Shown here: one piece after another, positions 24,279-34,876 of the stretch
Layout: every line of letters starts with the position of its first letter
Position numbering within the stretch: position 1 is the stretch's first letter
Source: Pseudomonas sp. P8_229
GTDB taxonomy: Bacteria; Pseudomonadota; Gammaproteobacteria; Pseudomonadales; Pseudomonadaceae
DNA: 64,000 nucleotides
Assembly: GCF_034008635.1 (NCBI RefSeq)
Contig: NZ_CP125378.1
Location: 2,408,001-2,472,000 of the forward strand
Direction of reading: 5' to 3'
Translations under genes and position numbers: made by a program
Notes under the pieces: generated by a model
Told to the model about the DNA's origin: nothing
The model's input: only the letters and a program-made list of their open reading frames with translations
The model's database searches: none

Positions 24279-24288
24279 TTGCCTTACG

Positions 24289-24310
24289 CCGGGCGAGTTC
24301 GCTCGCCCGG
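24289..24310 (+). other. Intercistronic hairpin with TTCG loop after cbcX
   Basis: CCGGGCGAG and CTCGCCCGG form a perfect 9-base stem around TTCG, 11 bases after the cbcX stop. UUCG loops are unusually stable. It mirrors the hairpin after caiX and probably raises binding-protein levels over the membrane and ATPase subunits. Confidence 0.65.
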
Positions 24311-24344
24311 GCTGTTTATTCCTTGCATGCGGACGTTCACTACC

Positions 24345-25190
24345 ATGCTGATTGATCAGAAAATCCCTTTAGGCCAGTACATCGCGGGCTTCGTTGAATG
24401 GTTGACGCAACACGGCGCCAGCACCTTCGACGCGATCGCCGTGACACTGGAAACGATGATCCACGGCGTGACGTTTGCGCTAACCTGGTTCAACCCGCTG
24501 GTGCTGATCGGCCTCATCGCCCTGCTGGCCCACTTCATTCAACGCAAATGGGGGCTGACGGTGTTCGTCATCGCCTCGTTCCTGCTGATCCTCAACCTGG
24601 GGTACTGGCAGGAGACCATGGAAACCCTCGCCCAGGTCATGTTCGCGACCCTGGTCTGCGTGGTCATCGGCGTGCCGTTGGGCATCGTCGCCGCGCACAA
24701 GCCGATGTTCTACACTGTAATGCGTCCGGTACTCGATCTGATGCAGACCGTACCGACCTTCGTTTACCTCATTCCTACCCTGACCCTCTTCGGGCTGGGT
24801 GTGGTGCCAGGCCTGATCTCCACGGTGGTGTTCGCCATCGCTGCGCCGATCCGCCTGACCTACCTGGGCATCCGCGATGTCCCGCAAGAACTGATGGACG
24901 CCGGCAAGGCCTTCGGCTGCTCGCGTCGCCAATTGCTCTCACGGATCGAACTGCCTCACGCCATGCCGAGCATCGCTGCCGGCATCACCCAGTGCATCAT
25001 GCTGTCGCTGTCGATGGTGGTGATCGCGGCACTGGTGGGCGCCGACGGACTCGGCAAACCGGTGGTCAACGCACTGAACACTGCTGATATCGCCCTTGGC
25101 TTCGAAGCGGGCCTGGCGATCGTACTGCTGGCGATCATGCTCGACCGTATCTGCAAACAACCCGACGCCAAAGCAGGGGGTGACGCATGA
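24345..25190 (+). CDS. cbcW: CbcW, choline/betaine/carnitine ABC transporter permease
   Basis: This 281-residue inner-membrane protein has about six to seven hydrophobic segments and the BPD_transp_1 EAA loop (ELMDAGKAFGCSRRQLLSRIELPHAMPSIAAGITQCIMLSLSMVVIAALVGADGLG, residues about 184-240), which contacts the ATPase. It is of the ProW/OpuAB type. The ATG at 24345 (MLIDQKIPLGQ) was preferred; an upstream frame overlaps the hairpin. Its last four bases overlap the start of cbcV (ATGA at 25187-25190), so the two are translated together. With CbcV it forms the membrane core used by CbcX, CaiX and, in other pseudomonads, a betaine-binding protein. Confidence 0.93.
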   Translation: MLIDQKIPLGQYIAGFVEWLTQHGASTFDAIAVTLETMIHGVTFALTWFNPLVLIGLIALLAHFIQRKWGLTVFVIASFLLILNLGYWQETMETLAQVMFATLVCVVIGVPLGIVAAHKPMFYTVMRPVLDLMQTVPTFVYLIPTLTLFGLGVVPGLISTVVFAIAAPIRLTYLGIRDVPQELMDAGKAFGCSRRQLLSRIELPHAMPSIAAGITQCIMLSLSMVVIAALVGADGLGKPVVNALNTADIALGFEAGLAIVLLAIMLDRICKQPDAKAGGDA

Positions 25191-26365
25191 GCATAATTCG
25201 CTTCGAAGACGTTGACGTAATCTTCTCCAAGGATCCACGCGAGGCGCTAAAGCTGCTGGATCAGGGCATGACCCGTAACGAGATCCTGAAAAAGACCGGG
25301 CAGATCGTCGGCGTGGAAAAAGCCACCCTGGACATCAACAAGGGCGAGATCTGCGTGCTGATGGGCCTCTCCGGTTCCGGCAAATCGAGCCTGCTGCGCT
25401 GCATCAACGGCCTCAACACCGTGAGTCGCGGCAAGCTGTTCGTCGAGCATGAAGGCAAGCAGATCGACATCGCCTCTTGCACCCCGGCCGAACTGAAGAT
25501 GATGCGCACCAAACGCATCGCCATGGTGTTCCAGAAATTCGCCCTGATGCCGTGGCTGACAGTGCGCGAGAACATCAGTTTCGGTCTGGAAATGCAGGGC
25601 CGACCGGAAAAGGAACGCCGCAAGCTGGTCGACGACAAGCTCGAACTGGTAGGCCTGACCCAATGGCGCAACAAGAAGCCCGATGAACTCTCCGGCGGTA
25701 TGCAACAGCGTGTGGGCCTGGCCCGGGCGCTGGCCATGGACGCCGACATTCTGCTGATGGACGAACCGTTCTCGGCACTCGACCCGCTGATCCGTCAGGG
25801 CCTGCAGGATGAACTGCTGGAGCTGCAACGCAAGCTGAGCAAGACCATCGTGTTTGTGAGTCACGACCTCGACGAGGCGCTCAAATTGGGTAGCCGCATC
25901 GCGATCATGAAGGACGGCCGGATCATCCAGTACAGCGTGCCGGAAGAGATCGTGCTGAACCCGGCGGACGACTATGTGCGCACCTTCGTCGCCCACACCA
26001 ACCCGCTCAACGTGCTCTGCGGCCGCAGCCTGATGCGCACGCTGGACAACTGCAAACGCATCAACGGCTCGGTGTGTCTGGATCCGGGTGGTGACTCGTG
26101 GCTGGACCTGGCCGAAGGCAACACCATCAAGGGTGCACGGCAGAACGGTTCGGTGCTGAACCTGCAGAACTGGGCACCGGGACAAGCGGTGGAAGGACTG
26201 GAGCGCAAGCCAACACTGGTGGACTCGAACATCGGCATGCGTGACGCACTGCAGATTCGCTACCAGACCGGCAACAAACTGGTGCTGCACGACAACAACC
26301 ATGTGGTGGGGATTCTTGGCGACAGCGAGCTGTATCACGCGTTGCTGGGCAAGAACCTGGGGTAA
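25187..26365 (+). CDS. cbcV: CbcV, choline/betaine/carnitine ABC transporter ATPase
   Basis: This 392-residue ProV-type ATPase has the Walker A motif GLSGSGKSS (about residues 60-68), the signature LSGGMQQRVGLARAL, Walker B ILLMDEPFSALDP and a switch His in FVSHDLDEA. The C-terminal 110 residues beyond the nucleotide-binding domain correspond to the regulatory, CBS-like region of glycine betaine ATPases, though CBS motifs are weak. It is the last gene of cbcXWV and is followed directly by a strong terminator. In the family these importers are energised by ATP and are activated through GbdR in Pseudomonas. Confidence 0.94.
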   Translation: MSIIRFEDVDVIFSKDPREALKLLDQGMTRNEILKKTGQIVGVEKATLDINKGEICVLMGLSGSGKSSLLRCINGLNTVSRGKLFVEHEGKQIDIASCTPAELKMMRTKRIAMVFQKFALMPWLTVRENISFGLEMQGRPEKERRKLVDDKLELVGLTQWRNKKPDELSGGMQQRVGLARALAMDADILLMDEPFSALDPLIRQGLQDELLELQRKLSKTIVFVSHDLDEALKLGSRIAIMKDGRIIQYSVPEEIVLNPADDYVRTFVAHTNPLNVLCGRSLMRTLDNCKRINGSVCLDPGGDSWLDLAEGNTIKGARQNGSVLNLQNWAPGQAVEGLERKPTLVDSNIGMRDALQIRYQTGNKLVLHDNNHVVGILGDSELYHALLGKNLG

Positions 26366-26378
26366 GAACCTCAGACAC

Positions 26379-26409
26379 AAAAACGCCGCGAGAGGATCGC
26401 GGCGTTTTT
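26379..26409 (+). terminator. Rho-independent terminator after cbcV
   Basis: AAAAACGCCGCG and CGCGGCGTTTTT pair perfectly (12 bases) around AGAGGAT. The T-run follows on the plus strand and the matching A-run gives it activity on the minus strand as well. It lies 13 bases after the cbcV stop. Confidence 0.92.
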
Positions 26410-26442
26410 GTTAGTGCAGATATTCAGCTGTGAATACAGGAT

Positions 26443-26575
26443 CTGTGGCGAGGGGATTTATCCCCGATGGGCCGCGAAGTGGCCCCAAGTCGTCAAACGC
26501 GGTAATCCAGGAAAACCGCGTTTGACGGTTGCAGGACTGCTTCGCAGCCCATCGGGGATAAATCCCCTCGCCACA
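26443..26575. repeat. Type-B REPIN
   Basis: CTGTGGCGAGGGGATTTATC and its complement enclose 133 bases, with inner pairing of AAACGCGGT and ACCGCGTTT. It separates convergent cbcV and betT. Confidence 0.92.
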
Positions 26576-26618
26576 ATGGTTCTGCGGTGCGGCTGATTGC
26601 ACTGCAGAACTTCAAGTC

Positions 26619-28616
26619 TTAGCTGTACACCCGGCCAAGGAGCTGCCGATGGCTTTCAAACTGATCGAGCACATCCCGCGTGATCTGATCCTGCGTGAAG
26701 CCCATCAGGTCGTAGTCCTGGCTGCCGTTGTGCAGATACACCTCGGCGCGGTAGTAACGCTGGCGCGCCTCATCGGACTGGGCCGATTCGGTCGGGGTCG
26801 CCAGGTAGCCGTCCAGGCTCACTTCGTAGACGAAAGGGTTGCCCTCTTCCATCTCGACGCGCACGCCCATGCAGCGTTTGGATTTACCCAGCAGCGTTTG
26901 CACTTGCAGACCCTGCGCACGCATCTGCGCCGTCGCATCTTCCAGTGCCGGGCTGACTTGCTTGTCCATGAAACGCTGCACCACCGATTGGCTCGGTTGC
27001 AGATCCAGCTGAGTCAGGCGCTCGCTGAAGCCACGACGACCGCGTTCAGCCAGTTGCGCCTGCTCCTGTTCGATCTGCACGTCCTGGCGCATCGCCTTGT
27101 GCAGGCCGAACATGAAGAACACCAACACCACCGAGAACGGCAGACCGGCCAGCACCACCATGGTTTGCATGGCTTCAAAGTTACCGGCGAACAGCAGACC
27201 GATGGTCACCAGGGTGATCACCACCGACCAGAATATTCGCAGCCAGTGCGGGGCATCTTCGTCAACGTTGCCGCCCTTGCAGGACAGATTCGCCATCATT
27301 ACCGCGCCAGAGTCGGCCGGGGTCAGGAACAGCACGAAACCAACAAAGATCGACACACCGATAACGACTTTCGACGCCGGATAGTGTTCAAGCAATTGAT
27401 AGATTGCCATCGACGGCTGTTCCAGCGCCGTCTTGCCGAGTTCCACCGCACCATGGTTCACCACCAGGTCCAGCGCCGAGTTACCGAAGATCGACAGCCA
27501 GGCCAGAGTGAAGCCCAGTGGAATCAGCAGCACGCCAGCGACCAGTTCACGCACGGTACGACCACGGGAAATACGCGCGATGAACATGCCTACGAATGGG
27601 GCCCAGGAAATCCACCACGCCCAGTAGAACAGAGTCCACAGGCCCATCCAGCGCTCGGACTTGGCGTTGTCGCCTTCGTACACATAAAGGTCGAAGGTTT
27701 TCAGCACGATGCCATTGAGGTAGTCGCCGATGTTCTGCACGAAGCCGTTGAGCAGATGCAAAGTCGGGCCAAACAACAGGACGAAAATCAGCAGACCGCT
27801 GAACAACACAATGTTCAGGTTAGACAGACGACGAATACCGTTTTCCACGCCGGACACGGCAGCGATGGTCGCCACGGTGCTCATCACGATGATCACGATC
27901 AGCAGGTTGGTGTTGCTGTGTTCCATGCCGAACAGGTTTTCCAGGCCCGACGACACTTGCAGCGAGCCGATCCCCAGGTTGGTCACCAGCCCCAGCAGGG
28001 TCACGAACATGCCGAAGCCGTCTACCGCGTGACCGGCAGCGCCCTTGACCCAACGCTCGCCGACCAGCGGATACAGCGCCGAGCGCAGTGCCAGCGGCTG
28101 GTTATGACGATAGGCAAAGTACGCAACAGCCAAGCCGACCAGTGCGTAGATCGCCCAGCCGTGCAGGCCCCAATGCAGGAATGTCAGTTGCACCGCCTGA
28201 CGCGCGGCCATGTTGGTGGCCGCTGCGCCTTCCGGCGGATTGAAGTAGTGGTCCAGCGGCTCGGAGGCGCCGAAATACAGCAGCGAAATACCGATACCCG
28301 ACGAGAACAGCATCCCCGCCCAGGCGCCGTAACTGAAATCCGGGGTGTCATCCTTGCTGCCCAGTTTGAGTTTGCCGTACGAGGAAAACGCCAGACCGAC
28401 GACAAATACCAGGTAGGCGGCGATCACCACCATGTAGTACCAGCCGAAGCTGCGCGACAACCAGGCCTGAGCGATACCCAACAATCTGCCGGCCTCTTGC
28501 GGGGCGATAATCAGAATGGCGGTCAACAACAGAATCAGCGCGGTAGAGGTGTAGAACACCCAACCGTTGACCGTCACCTTCTCGGGCGGGGTCTTTATAA
28601 GCGAGGCAGAACTCAT
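26619..28616 (-). CDS. betT: BetT, high-affinity choline transporter (BCCT family)
   Basis: This 665-residue protein has the 12-helix BCCT core (residues about 15-515). Its hallmark Trp-rich segment reads FYWAWWISWAPFVGMFIARISRGRT near residue 330, and FLHWGLHGWAIYALVGLAVAYFAYRH lies further up. A hydrophilic C-terminal tail of about 150 residues (from LHKAMRQDVQIEQEQ) is typical of BetT forms whose activity responds to osmolarity. It imports choline with a proton for the Bet pathway. The ATG at 28614-28616 (MSSASLIKTPPEK) is preferred, with TGGAG upstream. It is divergent from betIBA; a 424-base gap with the BetI palindrome separates them. Confidence 0.94.
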   Translation of the reverse strand: MSSASLIKTPPEKVTVNGWVFYTSTALILLLTAILIIAPQEAGRLLGIAQAWLSRSFGWYYMVVIAAYLVFVVGLAFSSYGKLKLGSKDDTPDFSYGAWAGMLFSSGIGISLLYFGASEPLDHYFNPPEGAAATNMAARQAVQLTFLHWGLHGWAIYALVGLAVAYFAYRHNQPLALRSALYPLVGERWVKGAAGHAVDGFGMFVTLLGLVTNLGIGSLQVSSGLENLFGMEHSNTNLLIVIIVMSTVATIAAVSGVENGIRRLSNLNIVLFSGLLIFVLLFGPTLHLLNGFVQNIGDYLNGIVLKTFDLYVYEGDNAKSERWMGLWTLFYWAWWISWAPFVGMFIARISRGRTVRELVAGVLLIPLGFTLAWLSIFGNSALDLVVNHGAVELGKTALEQPSMAIYQLLEHYPASKVVIGVSIFVGFVLFLTPADSGAVMMANLSCKGGNVDEDAPHWLRIFWSVVITLVTIGLLFAGNFEAMQTMVVLAGLPFSVVLVFFMFGLHKAMRQDVQIEQEQAQLAERGRRGFSERLTQLDLQPSQSVVQRFMDKQVSPALEDATAQMRAQGLQVQTLLGKSKRCMGVRVEMEEGNPFVYEVSLDGYLATPTESAQSDEARQRYYRAEVYLHNGSQDYDLMGFTQDQITRDVLDQFESHRQLLGRVYS

Positions 28617-28950
28617 GGCACAAATGCTCCAGGCAGTGCGAGAGAAGAACACAAGGCAACACGGAACCCGACCACTCGGTTAGTTGGCAGCCGACCGGCG
28701 GGTGATATAAAGACACCCCGAAAAAGCCCGAACCTGCCGAAATGGCGCTGCGAATCGCTTTCGTGGCCGAGGCCCGGACGTTCATCCGAAACCTGGCCCT
28801 GAGCGTCTTGCCCATTCAACACGTCCATCGAATCGCGAACCGCGCCATGCCCCACGCAGGTTTCAAGCATTTTCGGATGTCGGTTTATCGCCATTTACAC
28901 GTAGGAAAAACCTGTAAGCAGCGACGATTTGTCGCAGATCTTATTCTTTG

Positions 28951-28970
28951 TTGATTGAACGTTCAATCAA
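28951..28970. promoter_or_regulatory. BetI operator palindrome
   Basis: TTGATTGAACGTTCAATCAA is a perfect 20-base palindrome 70 bases before the betI start, in the betT-betI gap. It fits the TetR-type operator expected for BetI, which represses both directions until choline is present. The remaining 400 bases of the gap show no gene. Confidence 0.85.
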
Positions 28971-29040
28971 AACAAAATAGACTGGCCCTCAATCCAGCAG
29001 CCGTTTTTCGTCTGCCGGAAGGCCTAAGGAGATGTGCAAG

Positions 29041-29634
29041 ATGCCCAAGGTCGGTATGCAACCCATCCGCCGCCAACAACTGATCGAAGCCACGTTGCAA
29101 GCGGTCGATCAGGTCGGTATGGGGGACGCCAGCATCGCGCTGATCGCCCGTTTGGCCGGTGTCTCGAATGGCATCATCAGTCATTACTTTCAGGACAAGA
29201 ACGGCCTGATCGCCGCCACGATGCGGTATCTGATGAACGTCCTCAGCGAGAACGTCACCGCGCGCCGTCAGGCGCTGGCAGACAGCAGCCCACGGGCGCA
29301 TCTGCAGGTGATCATCGAAGGCAACTTCGACGCCAGCCAGGTCAATGGCCCGGCAATGAAAACCTGGCTGGCCTTCTGGGCCACCAGCATGCACCAGCCG
29401 TCTTTGCACAGGTTGCAGCGGATCAACGATCACCGTCTGTATTCCAACCTGTGCTGCGAGTTCCGCCGTGTGTTGCCGCTCGAAGATGCGCGCAGCGCAG
29501 CGCGTGGACTGGCAGCGTTGATTGACGGCTTGTGGTTGCGCGGCGCGCTGTCGGGAGACGCTTTCGACACCGCGCAGGCGCAACAGATCGCTTACGAATA
29601 CATGGATTTCCAATTGGCCAAGCAGGTGAGCTAG
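29041..29634 (+). CDS. betI: BetI, choline-responsive TetR-family repressor
   Basis: This 197-residue protein has a TetR N-terminal helix-turn-helix (residues about 8-55, [47 protein letters not shown]) and the conserved BetI C-terminal ligand domain ([30 protein letters not shown]). It represses bet genes and is relieved by choline. The ATG at 29041 ([11 protein letters not shown]) is preferred over one three codons upstream because AAGGAG lies at the right distance. It opens the betIBA operon; betB follows after 89 bases. Confidence 0.95.
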   Translation: MPKVGMQPIRRQQLIEATLQAVDQVGMGDASIALIARLAGVSNGIISHYFQDKNGLIAATMRYLMNVLSENVTARRQALADSSPRAHLQVIIEGNFDASQVNGPAMKTWLAFWATSMHQPSLHRLQRINDHRLYSNLCCEFRRVLPLEDARSAARGLAALIDGLWLRGALSGDAFDTAQAQQIAYEYMDFQLAKQVS

Positions 29635-29723
29635 AGCACACAGAAAACGCTCGGCCCCTGAACCGCCACCGCAGCACCACCGCGGTGGTCAACGCCAACC
29701 ACTAATGCACTTGCGAGGACACT

Positions 29724-31196
29724 ATGGCCCGTTTCGAACTGCAAAAACTCTACATCGATGGCGCGTACTCCGACGCTGGCAGCGATGCCACTTTCGAAGC
29801 CATCAACCCGGCGAACGGTGAAGTCCTCGCCAAAGTGCAACGTGCGACCAAGGAAGACGTCGAGCGTGCCGTCGTCAGCGCTGAAAAGGGCCAGAAAATC
29901 TGGGCCGCGATGACCGCCATGGAGCGTTCGCGCATCCTGCGTCGCGCCGTCGACATCCTGCGCGAGCGCAACGATGAACTGGCCGCGCTGGAAACCCTGG
30001 ACACCGGTAAAGCCTTCTCCGAAACCAAATACGTCGACATCGTTACCGGCGCCGACGTACTGGAATACTACGCAGGCCTGGTGCCAGCGATCGAAGGCGA
30101 GCAGATCCCGCTGCGTGACACCGCTTTCGTCTACACCCGTCGCGAGCCGCTGGGCGTGGTTGCCGGTATCGGCGCGTGGAACTACCCGATCCAGATCGCG
30201 CTGTGGAAATCCGCGCCAGCCCTGGCCGCCGGTAACGCGATGATCTTCAAACCAAGCGAAGTCACCTCGCTGACCACCCTGAAACTGGCCGAGATCTACA
30301 CCGAAGCCGGCCTGCCAAACGGCGTGTTCAACGTTCTGACCGGCAGCGGCCGTGAAGTCGGCACCTGGCTGACCGAGCACCCGCGCATCGAAAAAATCTC
30401 CTTCACCGGCGGCACCGACACCGGCAAGAAGGTCATGGCCAGTGCTTCGGCTTCGTCGCTCAAAGACGTGACCATGGAACTGGGCGGCAAGTCCCCGCTG
30501 ATCATCTGCGACGACGCCGATCTGGATCGCGCCGCCGACACCGCAATGATGGCCAACTTCTACAGCTCCGGTCAGGTCTGCACCAACGGCACTCGCGTGT
30601 TCGTACCGAGCCACTTGAAAGCCGCTTTCGAAGCCAAGATCGTTGAGCGCGTAGCGCGCATCCGCATCGGCAACCCGGAAGACGAAAACACCAACTTCGG
30701 CCCGCTGGTCAGCTTCCCGCACATGGAAAGCGTGCTGGGCTACATCGCCAAGGGTAAAGAAGAAGGTGCCCGCGTGCTATGCGGCGGCGAGCGTCTGACC
30801 GACGGCGAATTCGCCAAAGGCGCATTCGTTGCTCCGACCGTGTTCACCGATTGCACCGACGACATGACCATCGTCCGTGAAGAAATCTTTGGCCCGGTGA
30901 TGGCGATCCTCTCCTACGAGACCGAAGAGGAAGTGATCCGCCGCGCCAACGACACCGACTTCGGCCTGGCCGCCGGTATCGTCACCAAAGACCTGAACCG
31001 CGCCCACCGCGTGATTCATCAACTGGAAGCCGGTATCTGCTGGATCAACGCCTGGGGCGAGTCCGACGCCAAAATGCCGGTCGGCGGTTACAAGCAGTCG
31101 GGTGTTGGCCGTGAGAACGGCATCAGCTCGCTGAACAACTTCACCCGCATCAAATCGGTACAGGTCGAGCTGGGCGATTACGTCTCGGTGTTCTGA
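29724..31196 (+). CDS. betB: BetB, betaine aldehyde dehydrogenase
   Basis: This 490-residue NAD(P)+-dependent aldehyde dehydrogenase carries the catalytic glutamate in [18 protein letters not shown], the catalytic cysteine in [16 protein letters not shown], and the NAD-binding [12 protein letters not shown] motif. [29 protein letters not shown] near the C-terminus is typical of betaine aldehyde dehydrogenases. It oxidises betaine aldehyde, the product of BetA, to glycine betaine. The ATG follows TGCGAGGACACT. A type-B REPIN lies in the 249-base gap to betA. Confidence 0.96.
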   Translation: MARFELQKLYIDGAYSDAGSDATFEAINPANGEVLAKVQRATKEDVERAVVSAEKGQKIWAAMTAMERSRILRRAVDILRERNDELAALETLDTGKAFSETKYVDIVTGADVLEYYAGLVPAIEGEQIPLRDTAFVYTRREPLGVVAGIGAWNYPIQIALWKSAPALAAGNAMIFKPSEVTSLTTLKLAEIYTEAGLPNGVFNVLTGSGREVGTWLTEHPRIEKISFTGGTDTGKKVMASASASSLKDVTMELGGKSPLIICDDADLDRAADTAMMANFYSSGQVCTNGTRVFVPSHLKAAFEAKIVERVARIRIGNPEDENTNFGPLVSFPHMESVLGYIAKGKEEGARVLCGGERLTDGEFAKGAFVAPTVFTDCTDDMTIVREEIFGPVMAILSYETEEEVIRRANDTDFGLAAGIVTKDLNRAHRVIHQLEAGICWINAWGESDAKMPVGGYKQSGVGRENGISSLNNFTRIKSVQVELGDYVSVF

Positions 31197-31223
31197 TCTG
31201 ACCCAGAGTCTGGACGGGGTCTT

Positions 31224-31352
31224 TGTGGCGAGGGGATTTATCCCCGATGGCTGCAAAGCAGCCCCTCCAGAAACTGCAATTCTCCAGACAGAACCCAGTC
31301 GCTGACTTTACGACTGCTGCGCAGCCGGTCGGGGATAAATCCCCTCACCACA
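31224..31352. repeat. Type-B REPIN inside the bet operon
   Basis: TGTGGCGAGGGGATTTATCC and its partner ending CCCCTCACCACA are 129 bases end to end, between betB and betA. Transcripts of the operon would carry this long hairpin. Confidence 0.88.
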
Positions 31353-31445
31353 GAGGATCTTCTCCACAGGGAGTTTCCTCCTCTGCTTAGGCTTTGCAGC
31401 GTCCCGGCGATCTTGACCTGACCAACTTCAAAGAGGGTGCATTCA

Positions 31446-33149
31446 ATGTCCCAAGAATTCGATTACATCATCATCGGTGCCGGCTCGGCCGGTAACACCC
31501 TGGCGACCCGTCTGACTGAAGACGAAGGCGTCACCGTTCTGCTGCTCGAAGCCGGCGGCCCGGACTACCGTTTCGACTTCCGCACGCAAATGCCGGCTGC
31601 ACTGGCATTCCCGCTGCAGGGTCGTCGCTACAACTGGGCGTACGAAACCGATCCGGAGCCGCACATGGACGGTCGCCGGATGGAATGCGGTCGCGGCAAA
31701 GGCCTCGGCGGTTCTTCGTTGATCAACGGCATGTGCTACATCCGTGGCAACGCGATGGACTACGACGGCTGGGCAAAACTGCCAGGTCTGGAAGACTGGT
31801 CGTACCTGGACTGCCTGCCGTACTTCCGTAAAGCGGAAACCCGCGACATCGGCCCGAACGACTACCACGGTGGCGAAGGCCCGGTCAGCGTGACCACGCC
31901 GAAGGCTGGCAACAACCCGCTGTTCCACGCCATGGTTGAAGCCGGCGTGCAGGCAGGTTACCCGCGCACCGAAGACTTGAACGGCTACCAGCAGGAAGGT
32001 TTCGGCCCGATGGACCGCACCGTGACGCCGAACGGCCGTCGTGCTTCCACCGCCCGTGGCTACCTCGACACTGCCAAAAAGCGTTCGACCCTGACCATCG
32101 TCACCCACGCCCTGACCGACAAGATCCTGTTCGAAGGCAAGCGTGCGGTTGGCGTGCGTTACCTGGTCGGCTCGGCTGAAGAGCGTGTTGAAGTCAAAGC
32201 GCGCAAAGAAGTCCTGCTGTGCTCCGGCGCCATCGCTTCGCCGCAGATTCTGCAGCGCTCCGGCGTAGGCCCGGCGAAACTGCTGGAAAGCCTCGACATC
32301 CCGGTCGTTCACGACCTGCCGGGCGTTGGTGAAAACCTGCAGGATCACCTTGAGCTGTACCTGCAATACGCTTGCACTCAGCCGGTTTCGCTGTACCCGT
32401 CGCTGCTCTGGTACAACCAGCCGGCCATCGGTGCCGAATGGCTGTTCAACGGCACCGGTATCGGCGCCAGCAACCAGTTCGAAGCCGGCGGTTTCATCCG
32501 TACGCGTGAAGAGTTCGAATGGCCGAACATCCAGTACCACTTCCTGCCGGTGGCGATTAACTACAACGGCAGCAACGGTGTGAAAGAGCACGGGTTCCAG
32601 GCGCACATGGGTTCCATGCGTTCGCCAAGCCGTGGTCGCATCCAGGCCAAGTCGAAAGACCCGCGCCAGCACCCGAGCATCCTGTTCAACTACATGGCCA
32701 CCGAGCAGGACTGGCAGGAATTCCGTGACGGCATCCGCCTGACCCGCGAAATCATGCAACAGCCGGCACTGGACGCCTTCCGTGGCCGCGAAATCAGCCC
32801 GGGCATCGACGTGCAAACCGATGAGCAGCTGGACACGTTCATCCGCGAGCACGCCGAAACCGCGTTCCACCCGTCCTGCTCGTGCAAGATGGGCACCGAC
32901 GACATGGCGGTCGTGGATGGCGAAGGTCGCGTGCACGGCATGCAGAGCCTGCGTGTGGTCGATGCTTCGATCATGCCGATCATTACCACCGGCAACCTCA
33001 ACGCGCCGACGATCATGATCGCCGAGAAAATCGCCGACAAGATCCGTGGCCGCAAGCCACTGCCGCGTAGCAACGCTGCCTACTACGTCGCTGGCGGTGC
33101 GCCGGTGAAGGGCAAGCCGATGCGTGATATCACGCCTGTTGCTCAGTAA
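31446..33149 (+). CDS. betA: BetA, choline dehydrogenase
   Basis: This 567-residue flavoprotein belongs to the GMC oxidoreductases. The FAD-binding motif is [18 protein letters not shown] at the N-terminus, the GMC signature [27 protein letters not shown] is near residue 85, and the catalytic His lies in [13 protein letters not shown]. It oxidises choline to betaine aldehyde and passes electrons to the respiratory chain. The ATG at 31446 (MSQEFDYI) follows AAAGAGGGTGC and matches family length; a frame three codons longer is possible. It is the last gene of the operon and is followed by a REPIN. Confidence 0.95.
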   Translation: MSQEFDYIIIGAGSAGNTLATRLTEDEGVTVLLLEAGGPDYRFDFRTQMPAALAFPLQGRRYNWAYETDPEPHMDGRRMECGRGKGLGGSSLINGMCYIRGNAMDYDGWAKLPGLEDWSYLDCLPYFRKAETRDIGPNDYHGGEGPVSVTTPKAGNNPLFHAMVEAGVQAGYPRTEDLNGYQQEGFGPMDRTVTPNGRRASTARGYLDTAKKRSTLTIVTHALTDKILFEGKRAVGVRYLVGSAEERVEVKARKEVLLCSGAIASPQILQRSGVGPAKLLESLDIPVVHDLPGVGENLQDHLELYLQYACTQPVSLYPSLLWYNQPAIGAEWLFNGTGIGASNQFEAGGFIRTREEFEWPNIQYHFLPVAINYNGSNGVKEHGFQAHMGSMRSPSRGRIQAKSKDPRQHPSILFNYMATEQDWQEFRDGIRLTREIMQQPALDAFRGREISPGIDVQTDEQLDTFIREHAETAFHPSCSCKMGTDDMAVVDGEGRVHGMQSLRVVDASIMPIITTGNLNAPTIMIAEKIADKIRGRKPLPRSNAAYYVAGGAPVKGKPMRDITPVAQ

Positions 33150-33170
33150 GACGTAATACCGAGGCGCGGC

Positions 33171-33265
33171 CTTCGCGAGCAAGCCCGCTCCCACAGTAGA
33201 TCTCCTGTGAACACAAAATGTGTGAACGCTCAGGATCCAATGTGGGAGCGGGCTTGCTCGCGAAG
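33171..33265. repeat. REPIN (GCGGGCTTGC arm type)
   Basis: Inverted TTCGCGAGCAAGCCCGCTCC and GGAGCGGGCTTGCTCGCGAA arms lie downstream of betA. Confidence 0.92.
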
Positions 33266-33433
33266 GGGCCCTCACATTCAGCACAATTCCCTCTGCTTCA
33301 AGTAAATACTCCTACACCCCCTCTTCACTTGATCCTACCCCCACGCAGGCCTACTCTAGTCCTCGCGCAATCGTTTCACCCCTCCCCGCCGAATCGCTTC
33401 ACCCTCGCAACTCCATAACAAGGAGGTTCCCGA

Positions 33434-34876
33434 ATGTTCGATTTCCACCCCCAGCTCAAGCAGCGCTTCGCTGCCTTGCGCACGGGCGCCGAGTTTTTTT
33501 CCCTACGGTATGTGCGCGAGTCCGGCCAGTACCTGTCGGTGCGTAAAAACGTCGCCGAGCCGCCGAGCCTGAGCCGTGACGAAGGCGCGATGCTTACCGT
33601 GCGCGTCAACGGTGTCGAGGCTTACGCCGCGACCAACGACCTGTCGCAACAAGGCCTGCAAACCGCCCTTGAACGCGCCGAACAGCAGGCCCGGCGGCTC
33701 AAACCGCACGCCTTGCTCGACCTGCGTGATCAGCCGGTGTCGAGCGACCGCGCTGATTACTTTTCGCCCAATTTTGCGCAACCCTTCCCGTCCCTGAGCG
33801 AATGCTTCGAGTTGCTCGGCGCAGAGTCTGCCTCGGTGCCAAAGGATGAGCGCCTGGTGAATTGGGAAGCGAGCATCGGCATCACCCACGTCGAGCAGAT
33901 CTACCTGAGCAGCGCCGGCGCCGAATTGCGCCAGGCCCAGCGCTTCGTCTACCCGGGCCTCGACGTCACTGCCTACGACGGCAACGACAGCCAGACCCGC
34001 AGCCTCGGCCGCGAGAACTTCGGCCAGCAGGGTGGCGCGGACGTGATCAGCCGTTGCGGCCTGGTTGGCGCCGGCCCGAAAGTGGCCGATCAGGCCTTGC
34101 AACTGCTGCTCGCGCCGAACACCCCGCAAGGTCCGCGCGACCTGTTGCTGATGCCTGACCAGATGATGCTGCAGATCCACGAGTCCATCGGGCACCCGCT
34201 GGAGCTCGACCGCATCCTCGGTGACGAGCGCAACTACGCCGGCACCAGTTTCGTCAAAACCAGCGACTTCGGCAGCCTGCAATACGGCTCGAAGCTGCTC
34301 AACGTGACCTTCGATCCGGACATTCCCGAAGAGCTGGCGAGTTACGGCCACGATGACGACGGTACAAAAGCCAGCAAGCAGTTCCTGATTCGCGAAGGCT
34401 TGCTGCTGCGGCCATTGGGCGGCGCGCTGTCGCAGTTCCGCGCCGGTCTCGACGGTGTTGCCAACAGCCGCGCCTGTGGCTGGAACCGGCCGCCGATCGA
34501 CCGCATGGCCAACCTCAACATCGAGCCGGGCGATCAGTCACTGACGCAACTGATCAGCGGCATCGAGCATGGCATTCTGATGAGCACCAACCGTTCGTGG
34601 TCGATTGACGATGCACGCAACAAATTCCAGTTCGGTTGCGAGTGGGGTCAGTTGATCGAGAACGGTGAACTTAAAGGTGTGGTGAAAAATCCGAACTACC
34701 GGGGTATATCCGCGCACTTCTGGAAGAGTCTGCGCGCGGTCGGCGATGCCGGCACCCGTATGGTGCTGGGCACGCCAAACTGCGGCAAGGGCGAGCCGAA
34801 CCAGGTGATCCGCGTCGGCCACGCTTCGCCGGCCTGCGTATTCAGCAACGTTGATGTGTTTGGGGGAGACGCCTGA
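33434..34876 (+). CDS. TldD-like metalloprotease subunit
   Basis: This 480-residue protein belongs to the TldD/PmbA (U62) family and keeps the zinc-binding HExxxH motif (MLQIHESIGHPLELDRILGDE, about residue 252), so it is the catalytic TldD-type partner. The C-terminal NGVANSRACGWNRPPIDRMANLNIEPGD region is typical. TldD-TldE pairs cleave small or unfolded peptides, such as microcin precursors. This pair is probably a paralogue of the canonical tldD/pmbA, since it is somewhat diverged and lies away from their usual context. AAGGAGGTTCCCGA gives a strong ribosome site. The stop codon overlaps the next start (TGATG). Confidence 0.88.
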   Translation: MFDFHPQLKQRFAALRTGAEFFSLRYVRESGQYLSVRKNVAEPPSLSRDEGAMLTVRVNGVEAYAATNDLSQQGLQTALERAEQQARRLKPHALLDLRDQPVSSDRADYFSPNFAQPFPSLSECFELLGAESASVPKDERLVNWEASIGITHVEQIYLSSAGAELRQAQRFVYPGLDVTAYDGNDSQTRSLGRENFGQQGGADVISRCGLVGAGPKVADQALQLLLAPNTPQGPRDLLLMPDQMMLQIHESIGHPLELDRILGDERNYAGTSFVKTSDFGSLQYGSKLLNVTFDPDIPEELASYGHDDDGTKASKQFLIREGLLLRPLGGALSQFRAGLDGVANSRACGWNRPPIDRMANLNIEPGDQSLTQLISGIEHGILMSTNRSWSIDDARNKFQFGCEWGQLIENGELKGVVKNPNYRGISAHFWKSLRAVGDAGTRMVLGTPNCGKGEPNQVIRVGHASPACVFSNVDVFGGDA

